Source: Bacteroidales bacterium (GTDB lineage Bacteria; Bacteroidota; Bacteroidia; Bacteroidales; P3). From it: DNA of 64,000 bases. The stretch covers positions 1-64,000 of the forward strand of contig JAEEHQ010000066.1 in NCBI GenBank assembly GCA_016280915.1. The letters are read 5' to 3'. A program made the position numbers and the translations under genes. Under the pieces are notes generated by a model. That model made no database searches. It saw nothing but the letters and a program-made list of their open reading frames with translations, and was not told the DNA's origin. Positions 39,797 through 48,474 of this stretch are shown here, in pieces (the first letter of the stretch is position 1; every line of letters begins with the position of its first letter).

Positions 39797-41647
39797 TTAT
39801 CTTTTTTGGGGTTTCTTGACACGTTTGGTGAGCGGGAGTTTCTGGCAGGGATTGATGTTCATGTAGTATTCCTCCACATCCTTGCGTTCCACTTCGCCCT
39901 TGATATATTTCTCGATGATGAGACCGGCGATGGGAGCTGCCCATGTGCCGCCGCCGCCTTGGGCGTTCTCGACATAAACGGCCACGGCTATCTTGGGATT
40001 GTCCATGGGCGCGAAGGCGATGAAGACGGAGTGGTCGTTGCCGTAGTTCTCGGCGGTGCCAGTCTTGCCGCAGACAGAGATGCCGGGAACGGCTGCCTTA
40101 TGGGCGGTGCCACCGGCCCCATGGACCACATCGTACATGCCGCGTGCGGCAATGTCGAAATAGCTTTTGTTGATGCCGGTTTCGTGCTTCTCATAGTAAA
40201 TGGGGTTGCGGGTGGAGTCGGGGCCGTAGTAGCGTACCAGATGGGGGGTGTAGTAGTAGCCGCGGTTGGCAACGATGGCAGCGAGGTTGGCCATTTGAAG
40301 GGGCACGACCTCCACCTCGCCTTGTCCGATGGAGTTGGAATAGATGGTGCGGAAGGCCCAGCCGTCCTTGCCATACCATTTGTTATAGAAGGAGGTGTCG
40401 GGGATGTTGCCGGCTTTGACGTTGGGCAGGTCGATGTCGAGCCGTTGGCCAAAGCCAAAGCGCAACATATACTCGCGCCAGACGGTGAGGCCGTACCGGC
40501 TGTCTTTGTAGATGTTCTTGTATTTGCCCTGCTGGATGACGCGGCGGTAGGTGTAGTAGAAGTAGGGGTTGCAGGACATCTTGATGGCTTCGGCCACGCT
40601 GCGGGCACTGGGGTGGTTGTGACAGCCTAGCACTTTGTCGCAGACAAAGCCGGTGTTGGGGGTAATCACGCCCAGTTGGAGGGCAATCATGGCTTGCGCC
40701 ACCTTGAAGATGGAGCCCGGCGGATACTGGGCCTGCAAGGCGCGGTTGAAGAGGGGCTTGGAGATGTCTTCGTTGAGCTTGACGAAATTCTTGCCGCGGA
40801 TGCGTCCTACCAACATGTTGGGGTCGTAGCATGGGGCCGAGAGGAGGGTGAGCACTTCGCCCGTTGAGGGTTCGATTGCCACGATACAGCCGCGTTTGTT
40901 GGCCATCATTTTCTCGGCATACTCTTGGAGGTCGGCATCGAGGGTGGTGTAGAGGTTCATTCCTTCGACGGCCATGGTGTCAAACTGGCCATGCATGTAG
41001 GAGCCAATCTCGCGGTTGTGGACATCCACCTGCATGATTTTCTGACCTTTGACGCCGCGGAGTTGGTTCTCATAAGAAGCTTCGAGTCCGCTTTTGCCTA
41101 TATAGTCGCCCCGCTTATAGTAGGGTTTGGTTTCGATGTCGTGCTCGTTGACCTCACCCACGTAGCCCAAGACATGGGCTGCAATGGGTTTGCTGTAGAG
41201 GCGGAGGGTGCGTTTGGAAATATAGAACCCTTTGAACTTATAGAGAATGTTCTCCCAGCGGCCAAATTCCTCCTTGGAGATTTGCTTCATGAAGATGGAA
41301 GCAGAATAGGGCGAATAGACGTAGGCCTTGTGCATGCGCTCCTCGAAATCCTCGCGTGTGATGCCTAACGATTGACAGAAATAGTTGGTGTCGAGGTTTT
41401 TGACCATGCGCGGGATGACCATGAGGTCGTAGACGGCCTCGTTGTAGACGAGGAGCTGGCCGTTGCGATCATACATGAGGCCGCGAGCGGGATATTGGGT
41501 GATGTTGCGGAGCGACTGATTTTTGGCTTTTTCCTTGTACTCCTTGTCGAATATCTGTAACATGGAAAGGCGACCGACAAAAATGATGCCGACCACGAGG
41601 AAGATAATCTTCACTATTCCACTGCGATTGCTATACTGATTGGACAT
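39797..41647 (-). CDS. mrdA: Penicillin-binding protein 2
   Basis: The transpeptidase partner of RodA. The 616-residue product has an N-terminal membrane anchor (about 13-30) and the pedestal domain (YPARGLMYDRNGQLLVYNE). The transpeptidase domain carries Ser312 in YPPGSIFKVAQAM (SxxK) and KTG in CGKTGTAENYG; the SxN motif falls between. mreB/C/D, usually upstream, are absent here: the gene ahead is an unrelated lipoprotein at 41782. The start codon is confirmed by the -7 box at 41672-41679. Confidence 0.95.
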   Translation of the reverse strand: MSNQYSNRSGIVKIIFLVVGIIFVGRLSMLQIFDKEYKEKAKNQSLRNITQYPARGLMYDRNGQLLVYNEAVYDLMVIPRMVKNLDTNYFCQSLGITREDFEERMHKAYVYSPYSASIFMKQISKEEFGRWENILYKFKGFYISKRTLRLYSKPIAAHVLGYVGEVNEHDIETKPYYKRGDYIGKSGLEASYENQLRGVKGQKIMQVDVHNREIGSYMHGQFDTMAVEGMNLYTTLDADLQEYAEKMMANKRGCIVAIEPSTGEVLTLLSAPCYDPNMLVGRIRGKNFVKLNEDISKPLFNRALQAQYPPGSIFKVAQAMIALQLGVITPNTGFVCDKVLGCHNHPSARSVAEAIKMSCNPYFYYTYRRVIQQGKYKNIYKDSRYGLTVWREYMLRFGFGQRLDIDLPNVKAGNIPDTSFYNKWYGKDGWAFRTIYSNSIGQGEVEVVPLQMANLAAIVANRGYYYTPHLVRYYGPDSTRNPIYYEKHETGINKSYFDIAARGMYDVVHGAGGTAHKAAVPGISVCGKTGTAENYGNDHSVFIAFAPMDNPKIAVAVYVENAQGGGGTWAAPIAGLIIEKYIKGEVERKDVEEYYMNINPCQKLPLTKRVKKPQKR

Positions 41648-41671
41648 GAAAAAGCCCTATTATTTAAAATG

Positions 41672-41679
41672 CAAAGATA
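41672..41679 (-). promoter_or_regulatory. -7 box of the mrdA-rodA operon
   Basis: TATCTTTG on the minus strand, 24 nt before the mrdA ATG at 41647. Confidence 0.74.
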
Positions 41680-41712
41680 CAACTTTTTCGTGAATTAGTA
41701 TACGCGCGAATA

Positions 41713-41746
41713 TAAAAAAATAGGGAGGCATTTAAAATGCCTCCCC
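41713..41746 (-). terminator. Terminator after the lipoprotein at 41782
   Basis: GGGAGGCATT/AATGCCTCCC (41723-41732 and 41736-41745) forms a 10-bp stem with a TAA loop. On the minus strand it runs into TATTTTTTTATA, so it ends the sigma-factor/lipoprotein cluster before the mrdA promoter. Confidence 0.85.
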
Positions 41747-41781
41747 GTGAGCTTTTACCAAATTTTATTTTTAACTCGTTT

Positions 41782-42345
41782 TTAGATATTGCGGTGGAAG
41801 ACTAACTGATAGGTGACGGTGTCGCTCTCGTCAAAGCCGTAGGCAAAGTGCAGGTCGATGAGGATGGCATCGGTGGTGGTGTCGTAGTTGAAGGGGATCT
41901 GCATGGTGTCGGGGTTGCCGTTGTCGTCAAAAGTGTTGGCGGTCAGGCTGCCGGTTTGAGTGGTGGGGTCGTAGGCATAGGCAAAGTTCATGCTCTCAAT
42001 CTCTTCCATGCTGTACTGGCCGTCGGTCTCAACCATGCTCATGACAACTACCTCATCGGGGAAAGAAAGATGGGCATAGGTGGAGTCGAAGTTCAGACCG
42101 AAGTTCAGTTGGAAGCTGGAGCCCATGATGCTGTCCCAGCCGCAGCTGTCAGAGACAAACATGGAGTCGAGGAGATTGAGGGTGAAGGTCCAGTCGGTGC
42201 CAATCAGGTCGGCAGTGCTCTTCACCATCACGTTATCGTCCTGGAAAGTGTTGGTGGTGTTGTTGATGGGGCTGATGTCTTCTTTCTGGCAAGCGGTCAT
42301 GCTGAGGAGCATAGCGGCAGCGATTAAAAGGATGCTTTTTTTCAT
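41782..42345 (-). CDS. Lipoprotein, paralogue of the 43344 product
   Basis: 187 residues: MKKSILLIAAAMLLSMTAC gives the lipobox MTAC and a Gln-Lys-Glu start. Both copies share VMVKSTADLIGTDWT, FDSTYAHLSFP, EEIESMNFAYAYDP and the ending LVFHR(N/H)I. The architecture is a single beta-rich domain, perhaps lipocalin-like; no enzyme motif. It is acidic. The second copy lies about 1 kb upstream in the same orientation with a long non-coding interval. It has its own terminator. Confidence 0.78.
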   Translation of the reverse strand: MKKSILLIAAAMLLSMTACQKEDISPINNTTNTFQDDNVMVKSTADLIGTDWTFTLNLLDSMFVSDSCGWDSIMGSSFQLNFGLNFDSTYAHLSFPDEVVVMSMVETDGQYSMEEIESMNFAYAYDPTTQTGSLTANTFDDNGNPDTMQIPFNYDTTTDAILIDLHFAYGFDESDTVTYQLVFHRNI

Positions 42346-43343
42346 TTTAAATAATTTTTTTTGTTTGTACTTTTTTTTATTTTTTTGTTTTTATCTTTCT
42401 CATGTCTTTGTTCGCCTATAAGAACGAAACGAAAAAATCAAAAACTACAATCAAATCGAAAATTAACATCTATTTAACTAATGGGGATGCTCACAGTAGG
42501 TACCTTTTCCTGCCGGACATATTTTGTATTTGCTTTTCAAGTATATATATTTCAATGTATTATCATTTGTTATTCACGCGCCTTTCTTCGCGCCATTACT
42601 TTCCTCTAATGGTAATTGTCGGTTGCTGAATTTCCATTGGCTGTGCACCCATTCGTCCTCTTTTGTCGCCCCCTGGTAGCTGGTAGTGCCACCAATCCTC
42701 GTCATATAATCCATTTATTTTGCTGTTTATTTCTTCTGCACGCTGTTCTTGCGGTTATCATGACTCAGGACAGAAATACCGCTAGCGTCCCCCGAGGTCC
42801 CCTGTCCTTTCCTTTTCCACTTTCATTTTTCATTCTATTTATATTATCTTTGTATTATCATTTATTTATCTTTCATAAATTAAAGATAGTATAAGTATAA
42901 TGTAAATGTGGTCTAGATTTAATGGGCGCGCGGTGTGTGCTATTGAGTCTTGGAGAGGGAGGTGGAGGGGGTGGTTTGAATTGGTGTGGGTGTCTTTTGC
43001 TGTAATGGATTTCGGGCGGATAGGATGATGTGGTGTCAAAAAAAGGCTGCCGCAAAATAAGCGGCAGCCATTTGATGGATTGTTTATGTTCGTTTCTTCG
43101 AAACAGACGTTTTCTCGCCTCAGCAGACAAGCAAGCATGCCTGCATTCGGCTTAACGAAAACGTTCTATTTCATGAGTCGTTTTCTAATAGCCCTTGGTT
43201 GGTGAGGCCGATTGGTTTAGAATTGGTGGCAGAATGGGTCGGTATTGTTTCTCATCCGAGGTTTTCGGCTTGCCATACAGTCTTTTTTACCGGCTGGTAT
43301 GGGGCCTTTGGGTTTGAGGGATATTGATTGGACGGAGGGCCTA
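42346..43343. other. 998-bp intergenic region between the paralogous lipoprotein genes
   Basis: No convincing gene. It contains a T-rich stretch just before 42346, mixed AT/GC sequence with no clear -7 box on the minus strand for the gene at 41782, and the minus-strand terminator-like hairpin at 43037-43069. A 275-nt minus-strand interval (43070-43343) lies between that hairpin and the stop of the lipoprotein at 43344. TATCTTTG at 42845-42852 is a plus-strand -7 match with no gene behind it. Confidence 0.55.
43037..43069 (-). terminator. Terminator 275 nt beyond the 43344 lipoprotein gene
   Basis: GGCTGCCGC (43045-43053) pairs with GCGGCAGCC (43061-43069), a 9-bp GC stem with loop AAAATAA. 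On the minus strand the stem runs into TTTTTTTG. It would end the transcript of the 43344-46159 cluster after a long untranslated tail. Confidence 0.82.
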
Positions 43344-43874
43344 TCAAATATGGCGGTGGAAGATGAGGTGGAGGGTGATGGTGTCGGTTGTGTCGCCATC
43401 TGTAGCTATGGTCAGTGGAATGACGATTGCATCGGAGGCACTGTCGTAGGTGAATGGCAGCTGAAAGGTGATTGGGATGCCTTCTTCATTATAGGTGTTG
43501 GCTGACAGATGGCCAGAGAGTGTGGCGGGGTCGTAGGAGTAGGCAAAGTTCATGCTTTCGATTTCTTCGAGGCTGAACCTACTCTCGTTCTCCATCATGT
43601 CTCGGATGCTGATGTCGTTGGGGAAAGAGAGGTGGGCATAGGTGCTGTCGAAATAGAGGCTGAACTCGTAGTTTATGATGATGCCTTGTATGCTGTCTAT
43701 GTCAAAGATGATGGTGTCGCTGTGAGTGTAGGTCCAGCTGGTGCCGATAAGGTCGGAGGTGCTTTTGACCATGACATTGCGGCCATTGTTGTTGATGGGC
43801 TGGATGTTTTCTTTTTGGCAGGCAGTCATGCCCAACAACAGGGCGGCGGCTATTATAAGGACTAGTCTTTTCAT
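43344..43874 (-). CDS. Lipoprotein, paralogue of the 41782 product
   Basis: 176 residues with signal sequence and lipobox GMTAC, then QKENIQPINNN. It shares blocks with the 41782 product (see that entry): NVMVKSTSDLIGTSWTY, YFDSTYAHLSFPNDI, SLEEIESMNFAYSYDPA and the end LIFHRHI. It is more diverged between the blocks. The function is unknown; the two probably arose by tandem duplication. It lies 24 nt after the lipoprotein at 43899. Confidence 0.8.
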   Translation of the reverse strand: MKRLVLIIAAALLLGMTACQKENIQPINNNGRNVMVKSTSDLIGTSWTYTHSDTIIFDIDSIQGIIINYEFSLYFDSTYAHLSFPNDISIRDMMENESRFSLEEIESMNFAYSYDPATLSGHLSANTYNEEGIPITFQLPFTYDSASDAIVIPLTIATDGDTTDTITLHLIFHRHI

Positions 43875-43898
43875 ATTATTGTTTTGTGAAGATGATAT

Positions 43899-44960
43899 TT
43901 ATTTGCTCTGATTTCTTTCGAGCGTGATTTGTTCGATAATGGGCTGGTTCTTGTCGTTGGTTCTCATTCTAGAGATGATCATTGTGTTGTCGGTGAGCCA
44001 AATGATGTCCCATCCACCGCCGTTTAGGTCGGCAAGGTTGCAGAAAAATTGGTCGTTGCTAAAGTTCCATGTGCCGTTGTCGGTCTGGGTGGGACCATTG
44101 ATTTCGGTACGGGTGGCGCTGCCGTCGTTGTTGAAGGTGTAGTATATGGCAATGCCGTTTTCTTGGGGGCAGTAGTATTCGAGGTCTACCATGTAGGTAT
44201 AGTCGTCAACACGAGAATATTGAATGGAGTTGGAATACTGCCATGTGCCGGTAACGGTGGCGGTGGTAATGCTAGTAATGTTGAGGATGAAGATGGCATC
44301 ATCCGACTGAGCGTTGAAGATTAGGATTTGTCCGTAGAGTGTTACGGAGTCGCCCAAGGTGTGTCCGTCAAACCAGCTGTCGGACGACAGGAGGTAGTTG
44401 TCTCGCATGATGACCAGGGTGGTGTCGGCATTTATGCGCAGTCCATAAACGGGAAGACTGGAATTTTCGAAAGGCAATAATCCTTGCAGTGGGACCGAGA
44501 CGAGCACTCCGCTGTAGCCATCGCCTATGACAGTGTCCTGCATATGGGGCGACACGGCATAGGCCTGACCGTTCCAAACACCGGTCTGCCGGTCGTAAGT
44601 CACGTTCACGGTTTTGCCCGATTGTTCCATACGGCGCATCCAGGCTTTAATCTCGTTGCGGTCTTTGGTGGTGATGGTGTTGTTATTGTTGTTGGACTGG
44701 GAGGTTTTTCCCTTAGCATTCAGGTCGGAGGGCTTGGCGTTGAGGTTGTGGAAGGTCACCGACTTGCCTTCTTCGGCGTAATTGCAAAATTGGTCCAATA
44801 GTTGTTCCCATTCCGAGCTGTTCTTTACCACGGTCGTCTGTTCTTCGCCGTCGACAGAGTAGACTATGGTGCAGTTTTGGCTGATATAGGGTTGCTCTTC
44901 CTTGCAGGCGGTGGCGCAAAGCAGTAGGGCAAAAATGGGTATGATTAGTCTTGCTTTCAT
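43899..44960 (-). CDS. Lipoprotein of the sigma-factor cluster
   Basis: 353 residues; signal sequence MKARLIIPIFALLLCATAC with lipobox ATAC. The N-terminal half contains a polar linker with SQSNNNNNTITTKD. The C-terminal half is beta-rich: TGTWQYSNSIQYSR, YTFNNDGSATRTEING, NGTWNFSNDQFFCNLADL, ISRMRTNDKN. It resembles the lipocalin-like DUF4923/5004 class of extracellular lipoproteins, but I do not claim a family. The ATG overlaps the stop of the preceding gene by 4 nt, so translation is coupled. Confidence 0.75.
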   Translation of the reverse strand: MKARLIIPIFALLLCATACKEEQPYISQNCTIVYSVDGEEQTTVVKNSSEWEQLLDQFCNYAEEGKSVTFHNLNAKPSDLNAKGKTSQSNNNNNTITTKDRNEIKAWMRRMEQSGKTVNVTYDRQTGVWNGQAYAVSPHMQDTVIGDGYSGVLVSVPLQGLLPFENSSLPVYGLRINADTTLVIMRDNYLLSSDSWFDGHTLGDSVTLYGQILIFNAQSDDAIFILNITSITTATVTGTWQYSNSIQYSRVDDYTYMVDLEYYCPQENGIAIYYTFNNDGSATRTEINGPTQTDNGTWNFSNDQFFCNLADLNGGGWDIIWLTDNTMIISRMRTNDKNQPIIEQITLERNQSK

Positions 44961-45403
44961 CTTTGTTTAGAGGGATTAACTTTTTTGTCTGATTTTGTAT
45001 TTGAGCCTTCGAGGGCTTTTATTTGATAGTTGAGCAGGGCTTCGTACTGCTCGGTGCTGTCTATGCGGTAGAATGCCAGGGTGCGGCGGTCGTGCGAGGC
45101 CACCACTTTGCACACTGGCTTTTTTGACCAGCGGGTGCGGCGTGCGGGAGCATTGGCTTCGCCCAGCCAGGAGGTGGACCCGTGGCCGGGGCGGATGGCG
45201 TACTCCTTCATCAACCGTTGCCACGCGGCATCGTTGTCGGCAACCACCAGCACAACGTCTACCCTAACGCTGTCGCTCAGTGCAAAGCCGTTCACTTGCG
45301 CTACGGCCAAGTCTTTCTGCGAGGCGTAGCGCTCATAGAGGTGGCTTTGGGCACCAGCAGCTATGGGCAGCAGCAATAATAATATAAGTAGTATTCTTTT
45401 CAC
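44957..45403 (-). CDS. Secreted protein of the sigma-factor cluster
   Basis: 148 residues. The signal peptide MKRILLILLLLLPIAAGA is cut before Gln-Ser. The mature part (SHLYERYASQKDLAVAQVNGFAL) resembles DUF4252-type small proteins often found beside anti-sigma factors in Bacteroidota, but the match is partial. No catalytic residues are visible. It overlaps the next lipoprotein start by 4 nt and follows the anti-sigma-like protein by 10 nt. Confidence 0.7.
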   Translation of the reverse strand: MKRILLILLLLLPIAAGAQSHLYERYASQKDLAVAQVNGFALSDSVRVDVVLVVADNDAAWQRLMKEYAIRPGHGSTSWLGEANAPARRTRWSKKPVCKVVASHDRRTLAFYRIDSTEQYEALLNYQIKALEGSNTKSDKKVNPSKQR

Positions 45404-45413
45404 AATAAATAAA

Positions 45414-45695
45414 TCACATTAAATCAAGGGTAAGCATTTCTGAGGCCAACGACACCCACTGGGCATCGTCTATGTTGGTTCGGTTGCAGCAAACCATAGG
45501 GTATTCGTCAGCAACCGCGGGTCGCACCATGGGTATGGTGACGGCGGTCATCACTCCTACTACCAATACAGCCACCACTCCATTGCGCACTTGGCGTCTT
45601 TTGCGTTCCCAGGCGGGATATTGCAGGGCCAGTCGATGGGCTTTCCCTTCTGCGGTGGTTTTCTGCCATAGGTTGTCAAACTCTTGTTCGTTCAT
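45414..45695 (-). CDS. Single-pass membrane protein, likely anti-sigma factor
   Basis: 93 residues. A cytosolic N-terminal stretch of about 35 residues (FDNLWQKTTAEGKAHRL) is followed by one transmembrane helix (about 38-58, NGVVAVLVVGVMTAVTIPMV) and a short outside tail with two adjacent Cys (CCNRTN). The topology and the ATGA overlap (45692-45695) with the sigma gene point to an anti-sigma factor. The zinc-binding HxxxCxxC motif of the ASD type is not present, so the inhibitory mechanism is open. Confidence 0.72.
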   Translation of the reverse strand: MNEQEFDNLWQKTTAEGKAHRLALQYPAWERKRRQVRNGVVAVLVVGVMTAVTIPMVRPAVADEYPMVCCNRTNIDDAQWVSLASEMLTLDLM

Positions 45696-46159
45696 AGGGT
45701 CATTTTTTTTCTGAGTTCTTCTTTAATCCGCACCAGTCTAACGCTTACGTTCTTAACGGACATGCCCAGTTCCTCGCCGATTTCTTCGTAGCTGTAACCT
45801 TCCAGCTGCATGCGCACGATGGTGCGGTTGGGTTCGTCCAGCAGGGCTATCTGCTCATGCAACTCACGTACCAGTGAATTATCCTCGGCAGCTTCGTCGT
45901 AATCTTCGCGCAGGGCCTGGGTGTCTTCAGTACGTCTGAGGCAGTCAACCACTGCATTGTGAGCAATTCTCCACACTAGGGCTGCCTGTTGTAGTTTTGG
46001 CAGCGGCAGCACCCGCTCACGGGTTCGCCAAAGTGCAATAGTGGCTTCCTGGACCATGTCCTCTATCTCTAAACCTCGGTGACTATATCGCCGACAGAGC
46101 GAGAATATCAGTCCACGGTAGCTCTGCAGCAAATTGTCAAACGGGTCGTGGTGCTTCAT
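45692..46159 (-). CDS. ECF-type RNA polymerase sigma factor
   Basis: 155 residues with sigma region 2 (about 5-70: LLQSYRGLIFSLCRRYSHRG and EDMVQEATIALWRTRE) and region 4 (about 95-150: LLDEPNRTIVRMQLEGYSYEEIGEELGMS, then VRLVRIKEELRKKM). It redirects RNA polymerase to specific promoters. It is first in the cluster, followed by the membrane anti-sigma-like protein, so activity is likely controlled from the envelope. Target promoters are unknown; the genes downstream are probable targets. Confidence 0.93.
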   Translation of the reverse strand: MKHHDPFDNLLQSYRGLIFSLCRRYSHRGLEIEDMVQEATIALWRTRERVLPLPKLQQAALVWRIAHNAVVDCLRRTEDTQALREDYDEAAEDNSLVRELHEQIALLDEPNRTIVRMQLEGYSYEEIGEELGMSVKNVSVRLVRIKEELRKKMTL

Positions 46160-46221
46160 CTTATATATTACCGTAAAAACTATTTAAAAAACTACACCGA
46201 GGTTAAAATTTATTTTTCGTC

Positions 46222-48474
46222 TCACTGATTGTTTGTTGGTAATGAAAGCTTTGCGGCCAGTTCTTCTCGGGGCTGAAGGGTGTAAGTGAGTGCCTTCTGC
46301 CGTTCCGGCGGGAGGGTGTGGTAGTAGTTGAGCTGGTCTGTGAGAATGGTGGAGAGGTAGCGGAGGATATGAAGTGCCTGGTCCTTATTGCCGGCGTGGG
46401 CATAGGCTTGGGCTATGTCGTAGATGAGGCTAGGGGTTTGCAGGGTGGAGAGGGGTATCTCACTGGAGGTCTTTATGAGCGCGCTGTCGGCCTGTGCTTC
46501 CATTCCGAGGTTGCTGAGGTTCTCGGCCAGCAGGACTACGTCGCGCCAGTACTGTTCCAGAAACTTGCAGCAGGTTTCGTCGATGTACACATGTTCGAGA
46601 GGCTGCCAGCCCATGTGTTTCATCACGTGGCGGTAGAAAGGCTCTACAGCCACGCTGTCACAGGGGGTAGCGGTCAGGCGGTAGGCGTTGCCCTCCAGCT
46701 GTAGCCGCCCATCGAAGTAGCCATGGAACTGATTGTAGGCATAGTGGGTAAAGTATACCGGACGGCCTAGTTGTATACTCTCCTGCAGCAGATTGCTGAA
46801 GTTTGCCCATCCCATCAGGCCGATATTCTCCACCCGCACATCGGTCCGCTCGTGTTCTACCGTTTGCAGATACCAGAGTGGGAAGGTGTCGTTGTCGCCA
46901 TAGCAGAACAGCACGGCCCCCTGTTCGTTGCTGTCGCAAGAGTTGAGGATGTTGGCTCCGGCATCATGGGCTATGAAGCGTCCGCTGCGGTCGTGGTCGT
47001 CCCAGTTCTGACAGGCCATAAGCAGTGGGACGGCCAGCACCAGAGCCGTGCCTAGGAGCGAACCTACACTGGAGTTAATGCGGACCTTTGGCAAGAGACG
47101 GGCTACCTGTTCCACAATCCAGCCAGCTCCATGTCCAATGAAGATGCAGAAAGCGTAGAAGCTGAGAATGTAGGCGTAGTCGCGTTCGCGAGGTTCGTAG
47201 CAAGGGTGGTTGAGGTAGACCGACAGCACCACGCCGCCCATTAAGAACAAGGTGAGCACGGCCCAAAAGGATTTTTTGTTGTCGGAGATCACCACCAGCC
47301 CCAGGATGCCCAGCAGCAGAGGCAGCATATAGTATATGTTGTGGCCTTTGGTGTGGAGCGAGTCGGGTGGTCGCTCGGCTGTGCCCACCAGCATGCGGTC
47401 GAGGAAGGGAACCCCTGTGATGAATTGTCCGTTCTGAGGCGAACCGTAGCCCTGCCGGTCGTTGTAGCGCCCCGAGAAATTCCACATGAGGTAGCGCAGA
47501 TACATGTAGGTGAGCTGGTAAGAGCCGTAGAACTGTAGGTTGCCGAGGAGGTTGGTGTCGCCCCCGTTCCAGGTGGAGTTATAGAACGCGTCGTTGGCAT
47601 GGTGCCGCCACATGCGGGGATAGAGGGGGGCTTTCTCGTAGCGTTCGCGGTTGAGGTAGACCTTGAATTCCTGGGCAGTCGAAGGGTTTCCTTCGTTTAT
47701 GGGGGTGCCTGCTGCGGAACGGATGGGAATGATAAGATAGGGGCTGAGCCCGATGACAAAGAAAAGCAGACACAGCGGAAGCACCCTTGTCAAGTACGTA
47801 CGGACAGGCAGCTGATGGCCTTTTTTTTTCTGCTCCATGGCTTTGAAGACAAAGAGCAACAGGAGGGAAGGCGAGGTGAGTAGGGTCAGCTGATGAACGC
47901 AGTAGCCCATGCCGTACAATAACGCGATGAGCAACAACCAACGTTGCCCTTGTCGGCGGTCGGACGAACGATACCACCGCAGCATGCACCAAAGGGTCAT
48001 CGCAGCAATCAGCATGGCTGTGCTGTACACCTCGCTCTCCACGGCTGAGAACCAAGCGGTGTCGCAGAATAGATAGCAAAGGGAGCCTATGAGTGCTGCC
48101 ACCCTTGTGCGTGTGACGACCCGAGCCGACGGCTGCTGTGGAAAGAGAAGCAAGAGGGTCCAATAGAGGAACATCACGGTCAACCCAGCCGTGATGGCCG
48201 AGAGGGCGTTGCACCACGGGGCCACAGCCATCATGTTGCCGCCCGCAAAAAGCGAGAAAAGATGAGCGAGAAGTTGGTAGAGAGGGGCTCCAGGGGGATG
48301 CCCTACCTGCAAAAGGGACGAGACGGCAATAAACTCGCCAGCATCCCAAAAACTGACAGTCGGTTCCAGACAAAGGAGGTAGACCCCCGTGGCACACAAC
48401 GCCAGCAGCCACCCAACGAGGAGGTCGAGCCGGCTTACCAGTTGACTACCGATTTGTTGAAAATGTCCTCGCAT
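46222..48474 (-). CDS. DUF2723 membrane protein (TMEM260-like)
   Basis: 750 residues with about ten transmembrane helices in the first 450 residues and a soluble C-terminal part. LLCLEPTVSFWDAGEFIA is the DUF2723 signature (usually WDCGEF), and HPPGAPLYQLLAHLFSLF follows. The eukaryotic relative TMEM260 is a protein O-mannosyltransferase, so the family is suspected to be GT-C-type glycosyltransferases. The usual Bacteroidota form is about 1000-1150 aa, so this copy is short at the C-terminus. The N-terminus overlaps lptE by 40 nt. A helical repeat-like end (YDIAQAYAHAGNKDQALHIL) resembles a TPR. Confidence 0.88.
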   Translation of the reverse strand: MRGHFQQIGSQLVSRLDLLVGWLLALCATGVYLLCLEPTVSFWDAGEFIAVSSLLQVGHPPGAPLYQLLAHLFSLFAGGNMMAVAPWCNALSAITAGLTVMFLYWTLLLLFPQQPSARVVTRTRVAALIGSLCYLFCDTAWFSAVESEVYSTAMLIAAMTLWCMLRWYRSSDRRQGQRWLLLIALLYGMGYCVHQLTLLTSPSLLLLFVFKAMEQKKKGHQLPVRTYLTRVLPLCLLFFVIGLSPYLIIPIRSAAGTPINEGNPSTAQEFKVYLNRERYEKAPLYPRMWRHHANDAFYNSTWNGGDTNLLGNLQFYGSYQLTYMYLRYLMWNFSGRYNDRQGYGSPQNGQFITGVPFLDRMLVGTAERPPDSLHTKGHNIYYMLPLLLGILGLVVISDNKKSFWAVLTLFLMGGVVLSVYLNHPCYEPRERDYAYILSFYAFCIFIGHGAGWIVEQVARLLPKVRINSSVGSLLGTALVLAVPLLMACQNWDDHDRSGRFIAHDAGANILNSCDSNEQGAVLFCYGDNDTFPLWYLQTVEHERTDVRVENIGLMGWANFSNLLQESIQLGRPVYFTHYAYNQFHGYFDGRLQLEGNAYRLTATPCDSVAVEPFYRHVMKHMGWQPLEHVYIDETCCKFLEQYWRDVVLLAENLSNLGMEAQADSALIKTSSEIPLSTLQTPSLIYDIAQAYAHAGNKDQALHILRYLSTILTDQLNYYHTLPPERQKALTYTLQPREELAAKLSLPTNNQ

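Noticed and set aside
39644-40630. 328-codon plus-strand ORF antisense to mrdA
   Set aside because: Shadow with repeated Val/Gly/Ala composition and no domain; mrdA is intact.
42845-42852. TATCTTTG promoter match in the 998-bp gap
   Set aside because: No gene or structured RNA follows on the plus strand; AT-rich DNA yields such matches by chance.
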